In this document: positions 6,841 to 14,023 of the stretch, one piece after another
Numbering within the stretch: the stretch's first letter is position 1
How the letters are laid out: each line of letters opens with the position of its first letter
Origin: Candidatus Harrisonbacteria bacterium
Lineage (GTDB): Bacteria; Patescibacteriota; Minisyncoccia; UBA6257; 1-14-0-10-40-38
DNA length: 35,003 nucleotides
Direction of reading: 5' to 3'
NCBI GenBank assembly: GCA_023245035.1
Contig: JAHFLD010000003.1
Location: forward strand, 119,736 to 154,738
Notes under the pieces: generated by a model
The model's input: only the letters and a program-made list of their open reading frames with translations
Told to the model about the DNA's origin: nothing
The model's database searches: none
Position numbers and translations under genes: made by a program

Positions 6841-7410
6841 ATGAAATTTTCTTTTTGGAATTTTGTTGCCGGTTTTTATGATCGCCTTTTTTCGCCGATG
6901 CTTAATAGCGATATTCCGGCGATTTGTGAATTAGCCAGTTTTGAAAAGGCAGATTTAGTTTTGGACTATGGCGGAGGAACCGGGCGGGTGGCGCTCGCGA
7001 TTCGCGGTAAAGTTGCTCGGGTAATAGTTTTAGATGCCGCTTCGAAGATGATCGCGGAAGCTTGTTTAAAGGAGTTGGAGGGAGAGGTGGTTTCTGGTCT
7101 GCCGACTCATTTTGAAGCGGCTTCCTGCGACAAGATTATAGTGATTGAGTCCTTTCATCACTTGCCCAACCAGGATGATCACCTAAAAGAGTTTTGGCGC
7201 CTTTTGAAGCCCGATGGCGTTTTGTTGATTGAAGAGCCAAATCTTGATTCGGCGATTAAATATTTTCTTTGGCTGGAGCATGGGTTTAGGCATTTTCCAT
7301 ATTGGACGGCTGATACTTGGCGGGCGAAACTTTTGACCGCTGGTTTTTTGGTGCAGACCGAAAAAATCGCCGGCTCACGATATTTTGTGAAGGCCAAGAA
7401 AATTGGTTGA
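6841..7410 (+). CDS. class I SAM-dependent methyltransferase
   Basis: This 189-aa Rossmann-fold methyltransferase of the Methyltransf_11 type has the SAM-binding motif I VLDYGGGTGRVAL at about residues 40-52, an acidic end of strand 2 (VIVLDAA, about 61-67), and post-motif I/II segments CDKIIVIESFHHLPN and LLKPDGVLLIEEPN. The substrate cannot be predicted. The N-terminal FWNFVAGFYDRLFSP is typical of small-molecule or quinone-type methyltransferases. It has no strong Shine-Dalgarno. It begins after a 198-bp intergenic region that holds the REP-like palindrome and a weaker CCGCC/GGCGG hairpin (about 6779-6791). Confidence 0.87.
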   Translation: MKFSFWNFVAGFYDRLFSPMLNSDIPAICELASFEKADLVLDYGGGTGRVALAIRGKVARVIVLDAASKMIAEACLKELEGEVVSGLPTHFEAASCDKIIVIESFHHLPNQDDHLKEFWRLLKPDGVLLIEEPNLDSAIKYFLWLEHGFRHFPYWTADTWRAKLLTAGFLVQTEKIAGSRYFVKAKKIG

Positions 7411-7434
7411 TGCCCTGGTGTGTTTTTTGTTTTT

Positions 7435-7444
7435 GTGGTATTCT
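7435..7444 (+). promoter_or_regulatory. extended -10 promoter for the HAD gene
   Basis: TGGTATTCT ends at 7444, with hexamer TATTCT at 7439-7444. No good -35 box is at 17 bp. The start near 7451 leaves a leader of about 34 nt that carries GGAGG. Confidence 0.5.
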
Positions 7445-7484
7445 TCTTATGGGTTCATTGTTCTTTGATAATTGGAGGTAATTA

Positions 7485-8054
7485 ATGAGAATCGGTCTTG
7501 ATTTCGACGGAGTCATTGCTAATTGCGGCAAGTTGAAGGCCGATGGAGCGCGGGAACTTTACGGCCTTGATATCCAGCCAACAAACTTCTCTAAGGAATT
7601 TGTTGTTGGTGCGGGTTATCTGACGATCGAGGAGTATCGCAATCTTCAGCGAAAGGTTTATGAGACACCGGAGTTTATCTCTCTAATGGAGCCGGTTGGC
7701 GGGGCTTTTGAGTATGTTTCTCGACTTGTCGCGGATGGGCACATTGTTCAGGTTATAACTTCGAGAAGCGGCCTGGTTCTTGAAGTCGCGAAGGCATGGC
7801 TTTTGCGACAAGGATTAAAGCTTTCGGTTGTCGGTGTCGGCTATGGCAGGAGCAAGGCGGAAGCGGCTCTTGGTTTAGACGTTTACATCGATGATGATTT
7901 TCAGAAGCTAGAACAGCTTGTTGGTGTTGTCCCTCATAGATTCTTGTTTAGCTGGGGTTATAACGCGGGACTTGATGTTGGAACTCTGGCTCGAAGAGTT
8001 GCTTCTTGGCGGGAGTTTTACGAGGCGATCAGCTTGCTCAAAAACGCTCTGTGA
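7485..8054 (+). CDS. HAD-superfamily hydrolase, 5'(3')-nucleotidase-like
   Basis: This 189-aa haloacid-dehalogenase-fold phosphatase has motif I DFDGVIA at residues 6-12 (nucleophile D6, acid/base D8), motif II VITSR at about 88-92, and motif IV YIDDDF at about 130-135. A helical cap fits between motif I and II. The layout resembles nucleotidase-like or uncharacterised small HAD phosphatases. The substrate is unknown. A strong GGAGG lies 9 nt before the ATG. The gene has its own extended -10 and a terminator whose left arm is inside the last codons, so it is a monocistronic unit. Confidence 0.83.
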   Translation: MRIGLDFDGVIANCGKLKADGARELYGLDIQPTNFSKEFVVGAGYLTIEEYRNLQRKVYETPEFISLMEPVGGAFEYVSRLVADGHIVQVITSRSGLVLEVAKAWLLRQGLKLSVVGVGYGRSKAEAALGLDVYIDDDFQKLEQLVGVVPHRFLFSWGYNAGLDVGTLARRVASWREFYEAISLLKNAL

Positions 8055-8071
8055 ATAAGGGGCGTTTTTTT
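8041..8071 (+). terminator. terminator of the HAD gene
   Basis: AAAACGC (8041-8047), inside the final codons, pairs with GCGTTTT (8062-8068), followed by a T-run to 8071. The stop codon lies in the loop. Confidence 0.72.
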
Positions 8072-8078
8072 ATTTCTT

Positions 8079-8087
8079 TGCTATACT
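8079..8087 (+). promoter_or_regulatory. extended -10 promoter of the small Cys-rich gene
   Basis: TGCTATACT carries both the TGN extension and TATACT (8082-8087). It lies 8 bp after the preceding terminator. The start near 8094 gives a leader of about 46 nt with AGGAGG. Confidence 0.7.
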
Positions 8088-8139
8088 ATTGGTAGTACTT
8101 TCGCGGGCGGTTTCCTAGCATAAAAACAGGAGGACGATC

Positions 8140-8340
8140 GTGCCACCACGAAGGCTTCGAGATTACCTGTTTCGTTTGGCCGATGCCCGTTGCAAGGTTA
8201 GGCATTGTTCGGACTTGCCATGCGATGAATGTTTTTGCGTGGTTGAACACGAATATGTCGCGCGCTTGAGGAGGCGTCGGGAGAGAGAGGCTAGGAAGAT
8301 TGCTTCGAATGCTGTTGGTTTAGAGAGAAAGACCGCTTAG
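8140..8340 (+). CDS. small Cys-rich basic protein, unknown function
   Basis: The ORF of 66 aa starts at GTG, with a perfect AGGAGG (8128-8133) six bases upstream. With its own extended -10 promoter and a strong terminator it is almost certainly expressed. It is rich in Arg and Lys, with cysteines at 18, 23, 28, 31 and 33 (DARCKVRHCSDLPCDECFC) followed by His37. This could bind one metal ion, but it matches no zinc-finger class I know. Basic termini suggest nucleic-acid binding, which is inference. I do not recognise homologues. Confidence 0.7.
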   Translation: MPPRRLRDYLFRLADARCKVRHCSDLPCDECFCVVEHEYVARLRRRREREARKIASNAVGLERKTA

Positions 8341-8365
8341 CTTCCGGGATTGCGGTATCGGATTC

Positions 8366-8396
8366 GGGGTTTCGGCGCAACGCGAAGCCCCTTTTT
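8366..8396 (+). terminator. terminator of the small Cys-rich gene
   Basis: GGGGTTTCG (8366-8374) pairs with CGAAGCCCC (8383-8391, one G-U pair), then T5. A strong intrinsic terminator. Confidence 0.88.
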
Positions 8397-8398
8397 AT

Positions 8399-8427
8399 TT
8401 GGTTAGCGATGCTTCTTTTGCTACACT
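8399..8427 (+). promoter_or_regulatory. promoter of the rluA-family gene (leaderless)
   Basis: TTGGTT (8399-8404) and TACACT (8422-8427), with TGC before the hexamer, are 17 bp apart. Seven bases separate the -10 box from the ATG at 8435, so the mRNA should start at or next to the start codon. An in-frame TTG at 8399 is the -35 box itself and so is not the translation start. Confidence 0.72.
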
Positions 8428-8434
8428 CCATGGA

Positions 8435-9301
8435 ATGACGGAGCCGGTTATTGTTTTTGAAAATGCCGATCTGCTGGTGATTAACAAGCCGGCGGGGATG
8501 CTGGTGCATGGGATGGCGCGGGGCGTGGGGGATAGGGCAAAGGGCGCGGGGTATAAAAAACAGAGAGTTCAAGATGCGAATTTGGACGTAAAAACAGAAT
8601 TAAATCCAAACATCTCCCCCCAACCATCAACCCCAAAACCTCATCAAGAATCTACTTTTGTTGATTGGCTTCTTGAAAAATATCCGGAGATAAAAAATGT
8701 GGGCGATCATAGCCATTTGGCGGGAGAGTTTGAGCAAAAAACTTTTGATCGGCCGGGAATTGTGCATCGTTTGGATCGGGAGACTTCGGGCGTGATGGTC
8801 GTCGCCAAAAATCAGCCGACTTTTAATTTTTTAAAAAAACTTTTTCAGGGGCGGGAGATTCATAAAACCTATCTGGCGCTGGTATGGGGATTGGTAAAAG
8901 CGGATCGCGGGGTGATTGATAAGGTCATTAGCATTAAAGACGGCTCGGTTAAGCGAACCGTCGGGCGCGGCAAGATGCCGCGCGAAGCGATCACGGAATA
9001 CGAGGTGGTGAGGCGTTGTCGGAGCGGAGAGCAAGCCATGACCTTGCTTAGGGTTTCGCCCAAGACCGGGCGAACTCACCAGATTCGAGTGCATCTTAAT
9101 TCAATCGGACATCCGGTGGTTGGCGATAAGCTTTATGGTAAAAAAAAGGAAACACTGGGACTTATGAGGCATTTTTTGCACGCCGAGTCGCTGGAATTGC
9201 CGTTGCCGACCGGTGAGAGAATTACGGTTGCCGCTGACCTGCCGGCGGAGCTGACTGCAGCTTTAGAAAGAGTTCAAGCCGACCCGGGGGATTCTGATTG
9301 A
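8435..9301 (+). CDS. RluA-family 23S rRNA/tRNA pseudouridine synthase
   Basis: The protein has 288 aa from the ATG at 8435. It has the RluA/RluC/RluD catalytic core: VINKPAGMLVH (about 15-25), the HRLDRETSG motif with catalytic Asp114, and the conserved KTGRTHQIRVHLNSIGHPVVGD segment. It isomerises specific uridines in structured RNA. Which site cannot be told from sequence. A run of about 48 residues after LVH (26-73, rich in Gly, Lys, Pro, Gln and Asn) replaces what is normally a short loop, and no S4 domain is present. The last 80 bp overlap the end of the convergent DUF4012 gene. An upstream TTG at 8399 would extend the ORF by 12 residues but coincides with promoter sequence. Confidence 0.93.
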   Translation: MTEPVIVFENADLLVINKPAGMLVHGMARGVGDRAKGAGYKKQRVQDANLDVKTELNPNISPQPSTPKPHQESTFVDWLLEKYPEIKNVGDHSHLAGEFEQKTFDRPGIVHRLDRETSGVMVVAKNQPTFNFLKKLFQGREIHKTYLALVWGLVKADRGVIDKVISIKDGSVKRTVGRGKMPREAITEYEVVRRCRSGEQAMTLLRVSPKTGRTHQIRVHLNSIGHPVVGDKLYGKKKETLGLMRHFLHAESLELPLPTGERITVAADLPAELTAALERVQADPGDSD

Positions 9302-11288
9302 CATAGCGGTAGATTGTTTCTTGATTTTCCGACCAAATAAATCCAAGCGGCGCCTCGAGGGTGATGTCGAGAGCGGCCTTGCTGCCGGATTGTTTTTCAA
9401 AAATAAAATTATAGACGGCGTTGTCGCTGATGGCCGGGCCGACTCGGATGTATTGCAATTCGGTTTTTTTATTTTGGCCTTTTTCGAGCGCGGTCCAGCC
9501 GGCAAAGCCGGTTTTGCCGAACTCGGTGAGTTGGGCAATAGCAAGAAGCGGAATTTTTTCTTCACTTGATTCAATGTTTTCGATGTCAGGGTCACTGGCC
9601 CAGCCCTTGGTCGCGTATATTTTTTTGACAGAGGGCGCTTTTTTATCGGTAAATCCCGCGGCATATTCCGCGACTGCGCCTTCGGGTACCAGCACGGTTA
9701 GATAGTTGTGGTTTATGGCGCGATACCAAGGATCTTTTTCTTTATTGCCCTCGTGGGTTCGATCAATGGTCAGGTAATTGTCTATTTTTCCACTGGCATT
9801 GAGTTTGCTGGAGAGAATGATTTTTTCTTTGATGACGGCGTCGGTCTTGCCGCCGCCGATGTTAGCGTTGATCGCGGCAAGGTAATCGCCCAAGAAGACC
9901 CCGGGAGTTTCTTTGATGTTGCCGGCAATTCCGTTTTGCAAGACGTATTTCTGCAGGCGCTCATCCTTGAGATAGATCATGATATCTTTGGAGCCGACGA
10001 GTTCCGCCAGAATCTGCCGGAACTCTTTTTTGGAGGCGTGACCGGCGAGTCCCGCTAGCAGTTTTGGGGCAAGTGTTTTGAGAATTCGCTTTGGTTCGCC
10101 GGCGCGCTTGTCCTTGCCGGCTTCAACTTCTTTTTGTACCTCGCGTAAAAAATTGTCTTGGCTTATGGTCAGGTCATATTCTGGAAGTTTAATGGGACCG
10201 GTCAGGGTTAATAGTTTTTCGATTACGCCGGTATTCATCGCGATAAGGCCGTCGAAAGTCGTTAGTCTTTCGCGATATATTTTTGACTGTTCAAGAAAGC
10301 CCAGAATTTTTTTGGCAGAGGTTGGAAAGTCAAAAAACCAATTCGCGTCGCGGGCGGCCCAGTTGGTTACGATCCCTTGGAGGGGTTTTGGCGGAATGAT
10401 TTTGGCGTCTAACTGGCCGTCGGGGTCGTAGATATCGGTAACGGTTACGTTGTCTAGACTGCCTTTTTTTGTAATCAGGTCGGCGTAACTGCCGATAAAG
10501 CCGCCGCCCGGACGCATTTCCGAGGGGTTTTGAAAGACGATGGCAAAGTGTCGTTCGAGGTTGGTGTCGAGAACGCTCAAAATCGTGGCGAGCAGATCGG
10601 CTTTTTCCCGCAGATTATCTTGGGCGTTGGCCAGAGTGGCAAGTCCACCGTCTGGCATGAGGCGGGCGATTGAGGTGGAATGCTGAAGGTTGCTTGTGGT
10701 GACGGCGATTGTGGTCAGGCTATTTTTGATGGATTGAATTTTGGCGATTAATTTTTCTCCTTCGCGGTTCAGTATCCAGCTTAGACTGTTTTCCGAGAGG
10801 GAGTTTAATTCCGAAGCGGCAGAGACGGCGGAGGCGCTCGCGGTGCCGATATTTTTGATGGTTTGGGGAATGGCTTTGAGCGCCGGAATGATTTTTCCCC
10901 AGAGCGAAGAAAATTGCGGAATGGCGATCTGATTGGCGCGAGTGCTGATGGTCTGTATTTGATTATCAATAGCGCTCAAAGCCCGTTCTGCTTTTGCCGG
11001 CTCAAAAGTTCGCATGGCCGTTACGGCATTTTTAATCTCCCGCTCCAAGCCGTTTTTGGCCTGCAGTGAAATGGTTTGGAGATGCCAGAGGCCGACGGCG
11101 TAGAGCGCGGCGCTCAAAAGCAAGAGGCCGGCAAAAACCAGGCCTGATATTTTAAGATAACGGCGCAGTCTTGGATGCTCTGTTTTTTCCGCGTCATCAT
11201 CGGTGCTTGCTTCTTTGCTCCACGCCAGGTGGCGGAGCGGGCGCTCCAAGTTTTTTTTGCGGCGAAGGTCAGCGGTGGTGCGGCGCAT
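9222..11288 (-). CDS. DUF4012 domain-containing membrane protein
   Basis: This 688-aa protein has a basic cytoplasmic N-terminus (1-45), one transmembrane segment (about 47-70, ISGLVFAGLLLLSAALYAVG), a helical region with predicted coiled coil (about 75-240) and then the DUF4012 core. The core includes the hallmark FQNPSEMRPGGGFIGSYADL (about 255-275) and the stretches TFDGLIAMNTGVIEKLLTLTGPI and YLTVLVPEGA. DUF4012 proteins are common in Patescibacteria and Actinobacteria and are usually next to glycosyltransferases, suggesting a role in cell-surface polysaccharide. No reaction is established. Its start overlaps the end of the GT4 gene by 20 bp (same operon). Its 3' end overlaps the rluA-family gene by 80 bp on the opposite strand. 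Confidence 0.9.
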   Translation of the reverse strand: MRRTTADLRRKKNLERPLRHLAWSKEASTDDDAEKTEHPRLRRYLKISGLVFAGLLLLSAALYAVGLWHLQTISLQAKNGLEREIKNAVTAMRTFEPAKAERALSAIDNQIQTISTRANQIAIPQFSSLWGKIIPALKAIPQTIKNIGTASASAVSAASELNSLSENSLSWILNREGEKLIAKIQSIKNSLTTIAVTTSNLQHSTSIARLMPDGGLATLANAQDNLREKADLLATILSVLDTNLERHFAIVFQNPSEMRPGGGFIGSYADLITKKGSLDNVTVTDIYDPDGQLDAKIIPPKPLQGIVTNWAARDANWFFDFPTSAKKILGFLEQSKIYRERLTTFDGLIAMNTGVIEKLLTLTGPIKLPEYDLTISQDNFLREVQKEVEAGKDKRAGEPKRILKTLAPKLLAGLAGHASKKEFRQILAELVGSKDIMIYLKDERLQKYVLQNGIAGNIKETPGVFLGDYLAAINANIGGGKTDAVIKEKIILSSKLNASGKIDNYLTIDRTHEGNKEKDPWYRAINHNYLTVLVPEGAVAEYAAGFTDKKAPSVKKIYATKGWASDPDIENIESSEEKIPLLAIAQLTEFGKTGFAGWTALEKGQNKKTELQYIRVGPAISDNAVYNFIFEKQSGSKAALDITLEAPLGFIWSENQETIYRYVNQNPPGRLELFLKLQSAPPAGQRQP

Positions 11289-12408
11289 ATTGCTCGATTA
11301 TTTCCAGGGTTTTTTTGGCGGTTATCTGCCAGCGAAAGAGGGCGCTGTTTTTGAGTCCTCCGGCAATTTGTCGCGAGCGAAGATTTTGATTGGTGTTTAG
11401 TTCGTCGATAGCCGAAGCGAGCGCTACCGGATCCCAAGGGTTCACGTAGCTCGCGCTCCGCTTGAGGATTTCCGGGAGGGAGGTGCGATCACTAACCACG
11501 ACCGGAGTGCCGCAGATCTGGGCTTCAAGCGGGGGAAAGCCAAATCCCTCAAAGAATGACGGATACACAAAGACCCTGGCTCCAGTATACAGGATTTTTT
11601 TATCAACCTCCGCGACCTCTCCCCAGAAGATGATGTCTTTCAGGTGGGGTGAAAGTTTGGCTTCGGCGATTATGTTTTTATAAAGCCAACCTTTTTTTCC
11701 GGCCAGGATAAGACGGTATTTTTTGTAAGCGGGCTGTTTTTTGAGAAGGTTAAAGGCTCGGATGATCGCCGGAATATTTTTTCTGGGCTCAAGCGTGCCG
11801 AGGTAGAGAATGTAGGGATTATTCAAGTCGGGCGACTTATTTTTTTCACGAGTTAAATCGGTTGCGGGTCGGAGATCTGGATTGACGCCCGAGTGGACGA
11901 CGCTGATTTTTTCCGGCGGCAGGCCCAGGTGTTCGATTAAGTCTTGGCGAGTGTATTCGGACACGGCGATAATGTGCGAGGCCGCGCGTGCTTGGTTTTC
12001 CCATCTTTGGAAGCGATGCCAGATTTTTTGGCGAAAAGAAAAAAAATCCGGGTGGCGGACAAAAGAAATATCGTGAAAGGTGATGACGCGCGGGGTTTTG
12101 TCGGCGACGATAAAATTAAAGTGCGGGCTAAAAATTACGTCAGCCGATGTTTGCCGCCCCAAATCCGGTTGGCTAAAAAGCCCCATGCTTAAATTGAGCG
12201 CTCGATTGGGAATCCGCCAGTTGATGATCTTGTCTTCGTGGCCCGATAAGGTTTTTGGCAGGGGTTTTTTACGGCCACTATTATAGAATAAGAGATAGTC
12301 GTTTTTGCGATCCAATTCCAGTAGATTCAAGGTAAGCGCTTGCACATATTCGCCGATACCGGAATTAACCGCGGGGTTAAGAGAGCGGATATCAATCAGA
12401 ATCCTCAT
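11269..12408 (-). CDS. GT4-family glycosyltransferase
   Basis: This 379-aa GT-B-fold retaining glycosyltransferase begins MRILIDIRSL...NSGIGEYV, the usual glycine-rich acceptor-side start. It continues with HDISFVRHP and VSEYTRQDL (about 150), the donor-domain strand ILYLGTLEPRKN (about 200) and the EX7E motif in FFEGFGFPPLEAQICGTPVV (about 290-310). It would transfer a sugar from a nucleotide donor in the cytoplasm. It is the first gene of an operon with the DUF4012 protein, which points to surface glycan assembly. A weak promoter (TTGCAA-16-TAGCGT) places the start at the ATG, and it shares its -35 palindrome with the divergent rplS promoter. Confidence 0.94.
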   Translation of the reverse strand: MRILIDIRSLNPAVNSGIGEYVQALTLNLLELDRKNDYLLFYNSGRKKPLPKTLSGHEDKIINWRIPNRALNLSMGLFSQPDLGRQTSADVIFSPHFNFIVADKTPRVITFHDISFVRHPDFFSFRQKIWHRFQRWENQARAASHIIAVSEYTRQDLIEHLGLPPEKISVVHSGVNPDLRPATDLTREKNKSPDLNNPYILYLGTLEPRKNIPAIIRAFNLLKKQPAYKKYRLILAGKKGWLYKNIIAEAKLSPHLKDIIFWGEVAEVDKKILYTGARVFVYPSFFEGFGFPPLEAQICGTPVVVSDRTSLPEILKRSASYVNPWDPVALASAIDELNTNQNLRSRQIAGGLKNSALFRWQITAKKTLEIIEQYAPHHR

Positions 12409-12414
12409 GTCTTC

Positions 12415-12442
12415 ACGCTATCATTCCTTGATTTTCTTGCAA
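12415..12442 (-). promoter_or_regulatory. weak promoter of the GT4/DUF4012 operon
   Basis: On the minus strand, TTGCAA (12437-12442) and TAGCGT with a TGA extension (12415-12420) are separated by 16 bp. Six bases remain before the ATG. The -10 box is poor, so confidence is low. Confidence 0.4.
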
Positions 12443-12465
12443 ATTTTATCAATCGGGTGTAGGAT
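12437..12465 (+). promoter_or_regulatory. promoter of rplS (near-leaderless)
   Basis: TTGCAA (12437-12442) and TAGGAT (12460-12465) have a 17-bp spacer. The ATG is at 12475, so the expected leader is only 2-4 nt. TTGCAA is its own reverse complement and also serves the divergent candidate promoter. Confidence 0.72.
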
Positions 12466-12474
12466 CATTTTCTT

Positions 12475-12795
12475 ATGATTGATGTCCAAATTTTGCCCAA
12501 GATCAAGCCCGGCGCCATGGTGCGCGTTTTTGAGAAGGTTAAAGAGGGCGATAAAGAGCGAATAGCTCGGTTTGAGGGCGTGGTGCTTGCGCGAAAACAC
12601 GGTTCGGAAGCCGGGGCGACTTTTACCGTGCGCGGTACGGTAGCGGAAATTGGCGTCGAAAAATTGTATCCGATTCATTCCCCGGTGATTGATAGTGTCC
12701 AAGTGACGAGCTCGCCAAAAAAGGTGCATCGCGCCAAGCTTTATTACATTCGCGATATTTCGCGGAAGCGTCTCCGCCAGAAGTTAGGATTGTAA
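12475..12795 (+). CDS. rplS: 50S ribosomal protein L19
   Basis: This 106-aa protein matches L19 along its whole length: IKPGAMVRVFEKVKEGDKERIARFEGVVLARK, the conserved TFTVR, and the EKLYPIHSPVIDSV...RRAK-type end (VHRAKLYYIRDISRKRLRQKLG). L19 sits at the 30S-50S interface near bridges B6 and B8. It stands alone here, not in the usual rpsP-rimM-trmD-rplS operon. No Shine-Dalgarno is visible. A consensus promoter ends 9 nt before the ATG. Confidence 0.97.
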   Translation: MIDVQILPKIKPGAMVRVFEKVKEGDKERIARFEGVVLARKHGSEAGATFTVRGTVAEIGVEKLYPIHSPVIDSVQVTSSPKKVHRAKLYYIRDISRKRLRQKLGL

Positions 12796-12830
12796 TTTGC
12801 GAAGTTATAAATTTTGATTCTTTCGCCGAT

Positions 12831-12859
12831 TTGTTAGGCGACGTTTCGTGGGTTAAAAT
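12831..12859 (+). promoter_or_regulatory. promoter of tRNA-Leu(GAG)
   Basis: TTGTTA (12831-12836) and TAAAAT (12854-12859) are 17 bp apart. The tRNA 5' end is 10 nt after the -10 box, so there is almost no leader. Confidence 0.75.
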
Positions 12860-12868
12860 CTTAAACAA

Positions 12869-12952
12869 GCCCGGGTGGCGAAACGGCAGACGCACTACCT
12901 TGAGGTGGTAGCGCCGAAAGGCGTGCAGGTTCAACTCCTGTCCCGGGCACCA
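12869..12952 (+). tRNA. tRNA-Leu(GAG), CCA encoded
   Basis: Acceptor GCCCGGG pairs with CCCGGGC (12942-12948), discriminator A12949, then an encoded CCA (12950-12952). The anticodon stem CTACC/GGTAG encloses TTGAGGT, giving anticodon GAG (12902-12904). The class-II variable arm is CGCC GAAA GGCG. Confidence 0.96.
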
Positions 12953-13000
12953 GAACAGAACTTAACGACTTTGAAATTTTTTTGCGTTAGGCGTTTTTTC

Positions 13001-13031
13001 AAAAAAAACCGCCCAGCTTTGCGGCTGGGCG
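13001..13031 (-). terminator. terminator of the 200-aa orphan gene
   Basis: CGCCCAGC (13010-13017) and GCTGGGCG (13024-13031) form a perfect 8-bp stem. On the minus strand a T8 run follows after two G residues (A-run at 13001-13008). It ends minus-strand transcription from the gene at 13040-13642. Confidence 0.85.
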
Positions 13032-13039
13032 TTGACGAG

Positions 13040-13642
13040 CTAGGCGGCCAAGAGGAGCCAACCGTTCCTGTTTTTTAGGAGCGGCATATATTCCATGGCG
13101 AGATCGGCGAGCGGAGAGAGATGTTGCGTTTGGTCGTGGCGTTCCAGCAGGTAGAAGGCGAAGAGATAGAAGAGAATGCCGTGCAAATTGACGTGAGCGG
13201 TGGAGCGAATGAGCGTATTCCAATCGGTGGCGATTTTGCCGGCGATTCCCTTGGTGCAGTCGGTTCCGATGATTCCGTGGAGTTTTCCGGTCAACATCAG
13301 ACGCGTCGCGGTATTGAGAACTTTAATCTCGGCGAAGTGCTTGCGGGCCAAAGCATCCACGAGCGGTACGGCTTCCATGTCAACAATCGTTTTCGGTTTG
13401 GCGTGCTGGCGCGAGATGAGGACGACTTCGGTGGTCTCACATCCGACTGCTTGGCAAATGATTCGGGCCGTCGCTCCCTTGTTGCAATCTCCGGCATCCC
13501 GCAGCGGATACATCGTGTGTTCCGGCTGGCTGAGTCTCTCGAGTCGGTTCAAAATCGGCACGATCTCGTTCCGGAAGGTTATCGGTGTTATCCGACCCTC
13601 CAGAAACTCTCGCAGTTGCAGGACAGCCGATCGTTCACTCAT
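13040..13642 (-). CDS. hypothetical protein, 200 aa, soluble
   Basis: I do not recognise a family. The N-terminal third is helical and charged (MSERSAVLQLREFLEGRITPITFRNEIVPILNRLERL). The middle contains several cysteines (DAGDCNKGATARIICQAVGCETTEV) and a mixed alpha/beta stretch (TIVDMEAVPLVDALARKHFAEIKVLNTATRLML). The C-terminal part is hydrophobic and helical (STAHVNLHGILFYLFAFYLLERH) but probably not a full membrane anchor. The gene has a good AGGAG before its ATG, its own -35/-10 promoter and a strong terminator, so it is a real, separately controlled unit. Confidence 0.75.
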   Translation of the reverse strand: MSERSAVLQLREFLEGRITPITFRNEIVPILNRLERLSQPEHTMYPLRDAGDCNKGATARIICQAVGCETTEVVLISRQHAKPKTIVDMEAVPLVDALARKHFAEIKVLNTATRLMLTGKLHGIIGTDCTKGIAGKIATDWNTLIRSTAHVNLHGILFYLFAFYLLERHDQTQHLSPLADLAMEYMPLLKNRNGWLLLAA

Positions 13643-13699
13643 GAGATTCTGATCTCCTGTAGAAGCGGGTCAAGTTGTCAAAGAGCCGTATTGAACGAA

Positions 13700-13723
13700 A
13701 ATGAGCCTTTCGCAAAGCTCATT
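13700..13723 (-). promoter_or_regulatory. inverted repeat at the predicted transcription start
   Basis: AATGAGC (13700-13706) and GCTCATT (13717-13723) enclose a 10-nt loop, beginning at the predicted +1. It could be an operator or a 5'-end stabilising hairpin in the leader. Confidence 0.5.
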
Positions 13724-13728
13724 GGACT

Positions 13729-13756
13729 ATGATAATCATTTTGCCCCGGAAGTCAA
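13729..13756 (-). promoter_or_regulatory. promoter of the 200-aa orphan gene
   Basis: On the minus strand, TTGACT (13751-13756) and TATCAT (13729-13734) are 16 bp apart. The transcript should start near 13722 with a leader of about 80 nt ending in AGGAG. Confidence 0.72.
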
Positions 13757-13798
13757 TATTTACTAAATTTACTAAAAAACTCGCCACATAACTATTGG

Positions 13799-14008
13799 TT
13801 ATTTGGTTTTTTCGATGGCCAGATTGATAATTTCCGCGAGTAGCTGGTTTTCCGGTTTAGAGAAGTTTTCCGGTGTGAATAAGCTGCCGGTTTTGGTTTT
13901 TTGCGGCAGTGCTTCGGGCGAAGCTTTAAGCGAATTGTGGCCGACTACCAATCCCAGGAGCGCAGTGATGGAGATGGTGACGATGGCGGATTTTTTGGTA
14001 ATTTTCAT
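13799..14008 (-). CDS. small secreted or membrane-anchored protein, unknown
   Basis: This 69-aa protein has a basic N-terminus (MKITKKS) and one hydrophobic segment (about residues 9-24, IVTISITALLGLVVGH), then a short polar tail rich in Pro, Lys, Asn and Glu. This is the layout of a signal peptide or signal anchor with a small extracytoplasmic part. It starts 15 bp after the stop of the 202-aa membrane protein upstream, so the two probably form an operon. No known domain. Confidence 0.6.
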   Translation of the reverse strand: MKITKKSAIVTISITALLGLVVGHNSLKASPEALPQKTKTGSLFTPENFSKPENQLLAEIINLAIEKTK

Positions 14009-14023
14009 AACGACAATTTCCGA

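Noticed and set aside
13121-13732. 203-codon plus-strand frame opposite the 200-aa orphan gene
   Set aside because: The minus-strand gene has promoter, AGGAG and terminator in the correct order. The plus-strand frame has none of these.
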